Below, piece by piece: positions 13,356 through 14,739 of a stretch of 14,739 nt of DNA. How positions within the stretch are numbered: position 1 is the first letter of the stretch; the number at the start of each line of letters is the position of its first letter. The stretch comes from Fulvivirga aurantia (GTDB lineage: Bacteria; Bacteroidota; Bacteroidia; Cytophagales; Cyclobacteriaceae): assembly GCF_009711475.1 (NCBI RefSeq), contig NZ_SMMD01000899.1:1-14739 (forward strand). The letters are read 5' to 3'. The position numbers were made by a program, and so were the translations under genes. The notes beneath the pieces were generated by a model, which ran no database searches, was not told the origin of the DNA, and saw nothing but the letters and a program-made list of their open reading frames with translations.

Positions 13356-14673
13356 CACTTTCCTCCTCAACATCACCTTCTTCAACAATCTTCTCTTCAA
13401 TCGTCTTGTTTTTGTCTGACTCAGGGATAGATTCTATCTCTTTATCAATCTCCTTCCAATAAGCGGCTTGCACAGCGTCAACTGGCTCGATATGCTTACC
13501 CTTAAGAATTAGTGCCAGTGCCATCACAAGACTTGTAATCAGAATTGTATAAAGTAATATACCAGAATTAAACTCTACCTGAAGGCTTGCGGGTATCGCA
13601 AAGAATAAGAGAATCGTAATAAGACCTCGTGGAGCTATGAGTATTTCGGGAGCAATGTTTTTACCTCTAAATATGCGTAAGAATATACTTCTGATTCCAA
13701 ATAAAGCCACCACAATAGCCAAACTAATAAGTGCATCTCGTTTATTAAGCAAGGAACTTAGCTCGATTGTAATACCGAAAATAACAAAGAAGAAAGTACG
13801 CACCACAAACGCAGATTCGATAGTGATAAGGTGGAAATTGTGAAGAATACTTTTAAGGGATGGTATATGAATCCAATTTTTGAGAAAGCCTCTAAAGAAG
13901 ATCTTATGGTTGTTGATCACTAATCCAAATATGAGAATAATAATAAGCGAGGATAGGTGAAACAGTTTACCTATTGAGTAGAGTAACAGCAAAACGGCTA
14001 TCAGCAGAAAAAGCTTTACTTGTGTTCTTACTCTTTGGAATATCAACACCAAGGCATAACTAATCAATACAGATAAAACGATGGTAATAAAAATGTTTGA
14101 AACGACATCCCACACCACTGCATTCACATCATTATTATCTACATTACCAATAAGGAAATAAAAGTACATGATACCTAATATGTCGGAGAAGGTACTTTCA
14201 TAGACCATAAACTCCCTTTTATCTTCCTCCAACTCTCCCACACTCGGTATCACGATAGCGCTACTCATGATTGATAATGGTAAGGCATATACCAAAGCAA
14301 CCACAAAATTATCGATGAGAATTGCATTGAGTAAAAAGGCAATCGCAATGGAACACACTAATAATGACAATAGGGCAACTGTAAAGCTCTTCCAAATGAG
14401 CGGCCACTTCTCTTTAGATAGCTCCAGATCTAAAGACGCCTCCAGCACTATCATGATAAGCCCGATGATGCCGAGAATCTCTAAAACATCAAACAGCACT
14501 CCACCTGTAGATATCTCAAAATAATTGAGCCCAAGCTTAATGAGTACACCACTTACAATGAGCAGCAGTACGCTCGGTATGTTGGTCTTCTCTGAGATGA
14601 TATTGAAAAAATAAGACATTATTATGATTACCGAAATCGTAATAACTGCCGTATAAGAGTTGAAAATTTCCAT
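13339..14673 (-). CDS. Cation/proton antiporter (CPA family, Na+/H+ exchanger type)
   Basis: A 444-residue inner-membrane protein with about 12 hydrophobic segments over the first ~392 residues and an acidic, hydrophilic cytoplasmic tail (~393-444, ending EEGDVEEESEKDNA). It fits the sodium/hydrogen exchanger (CPA1/CPA2) superfamily: SIMSSAIVIPSV (134-145) corresponds to the unwound helix 4, ESTFSDILGI (159-168) to the ion-binding helix 5, and APRGLITILLFF (347-358) to the conserved Arg-Gly helix. In helix 5 the usual Asn-Asp or Asp-Asp pair reads Ser163-Asp164. Likely role is exchange of Na+ or K+ for H+ in pH and salt balance. The ATG at 14673 follows a short AT-rich stretch (14674-14739) in which I see no convincing promoter. 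Ion and coupling cannot be deduced. Confidence 0.92.
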   Translation of the reverse strand: MEIFNSYTAVITISVIIIMSYFFNIISEKTNIPSVLLLIVSGVLIKLGLNYFEISTGGVLFDVLEILGIIGLIMIVLEASLDLELSKEKWPLIWKSFTVALLSLLVCSIAIAFLLNAILIDNFVVALVYALPLSIMSSAIVIPSVGELEEDKREFMVYESTFSDILGIMYFYFLIGNVDNNDVNAVVWDVVSNIFITIVLSVLISYALVLIFQRVRTQVKLFLLIAVLLLLYSIGKLFHLSSLIIILIFGLVINNHKIFFRGFLKNWIHIPSLKSILHNFHLITIESAFVVRTFFFVIFGITIELSSLLNKRDALISLAIVVALFGIRSIFLRIFRGKNIAPEILIAPRGLITILLFFAIPASLQVEFNSGILLYTILITSLVMALALILKGKHIEPVDAVQAAYWKEIDKEIESIPESDKNKTIEEKIVEEGDVEEESEKDNA

Positions 14674-14739
14674 GCATTTAATTTATACAATATCTTGTAA
14701 ACATCACCTATACGTAACTGTTTTGAAAACTATTCGTAT

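Noticed and set aside
1..14739. New defence, mobile or biosynthetic system
   Set aside because: All larger genes belong to known housekeeping or envelope families; there are no transposases, nucleases, toxin-antitoxin pairs, integrases, direct-repeat arrays or composition breaks that I can see.

Overview
The window looks like ordinary chromosomal DNA of a Bacteroidota bacterium, most likely a Cytophagales/Fulvivirga-type marine member; the rank below phylum is a guess. The evidence is AT-rich DNA, start codons without Shine-Dalgarno sequences, several candidate promoters close to the Bacteroidota TTG / TAnnTTTG pattern, many small lipoproteins, and exported proteins whose predicted signal-peptidase I site is followed by Gln. 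I see no insertion sequence, CRISPR array, tRNA, rRNA, phage gene or recognisable defence locus, and base composition shows no obvious break by eye.

Layout. Bases 1-1294 (+) hold the C-terminal part of an alanine racemase (probably the MurF-Alr fusion found in this phylum) overlapped by one base by a small lipoprotein gene. Bases 4469-1295 (-) form a run of a beta-helix lipoprotein, a YjbQ-family protein and a DASH-type cryptochrome/photolyase; its last stop codon directly abuts the stop of the plus-strand lipoprotein. Bases 5464-4601 (-) encode a coiled-coil lipoprotein closed by a 19-bp-stem terminator, and upstream lies prfA (release factor 1, 6623-5562). Divergently, 6732-7688 (+) encode a small lipoprotein and an exported NTF2-like protein, which face tag (3-methyladenine glycosylase I, 8343-7768) across a hairpin. 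Bases 8406-9481 (+) encode an exported RidA-like protein followed two bases later by a membrane-anchored protein. They converge with a minus-strand unit: GNAT acetyltransferase, exported thioredoxin, exported UlaG-like metallo-hydrolase (11493-9486), the last two overlapping by 17 bp. A 238-bp spacer holds a two-hairpin element and a 21-codon upstream ORF before a YpdA-type flavin reductase (11732-12706). A small exported helical protein (12897-13292, +) and a cation/proton antiporter (14673-13339, -) end the window.

Themes are cell wall (D-Ala supply), envelope lipoproteins, DNA repair (photolyase-type protein, Tag) and thiol/redox functions (periplasmic thioredoxin, YpdA). I found no convincing new multi-gene system. 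The most unusual items are the intergenic RNA-like element at 11565-11622, the short ORF whose stop overlaps the ypdA start, a YpdA lacking the Cys described in Firmicutes enzymes, an exported RidA, and an Asn-to-Ser change next to the predicted ion-binding Asp of the antiporter.
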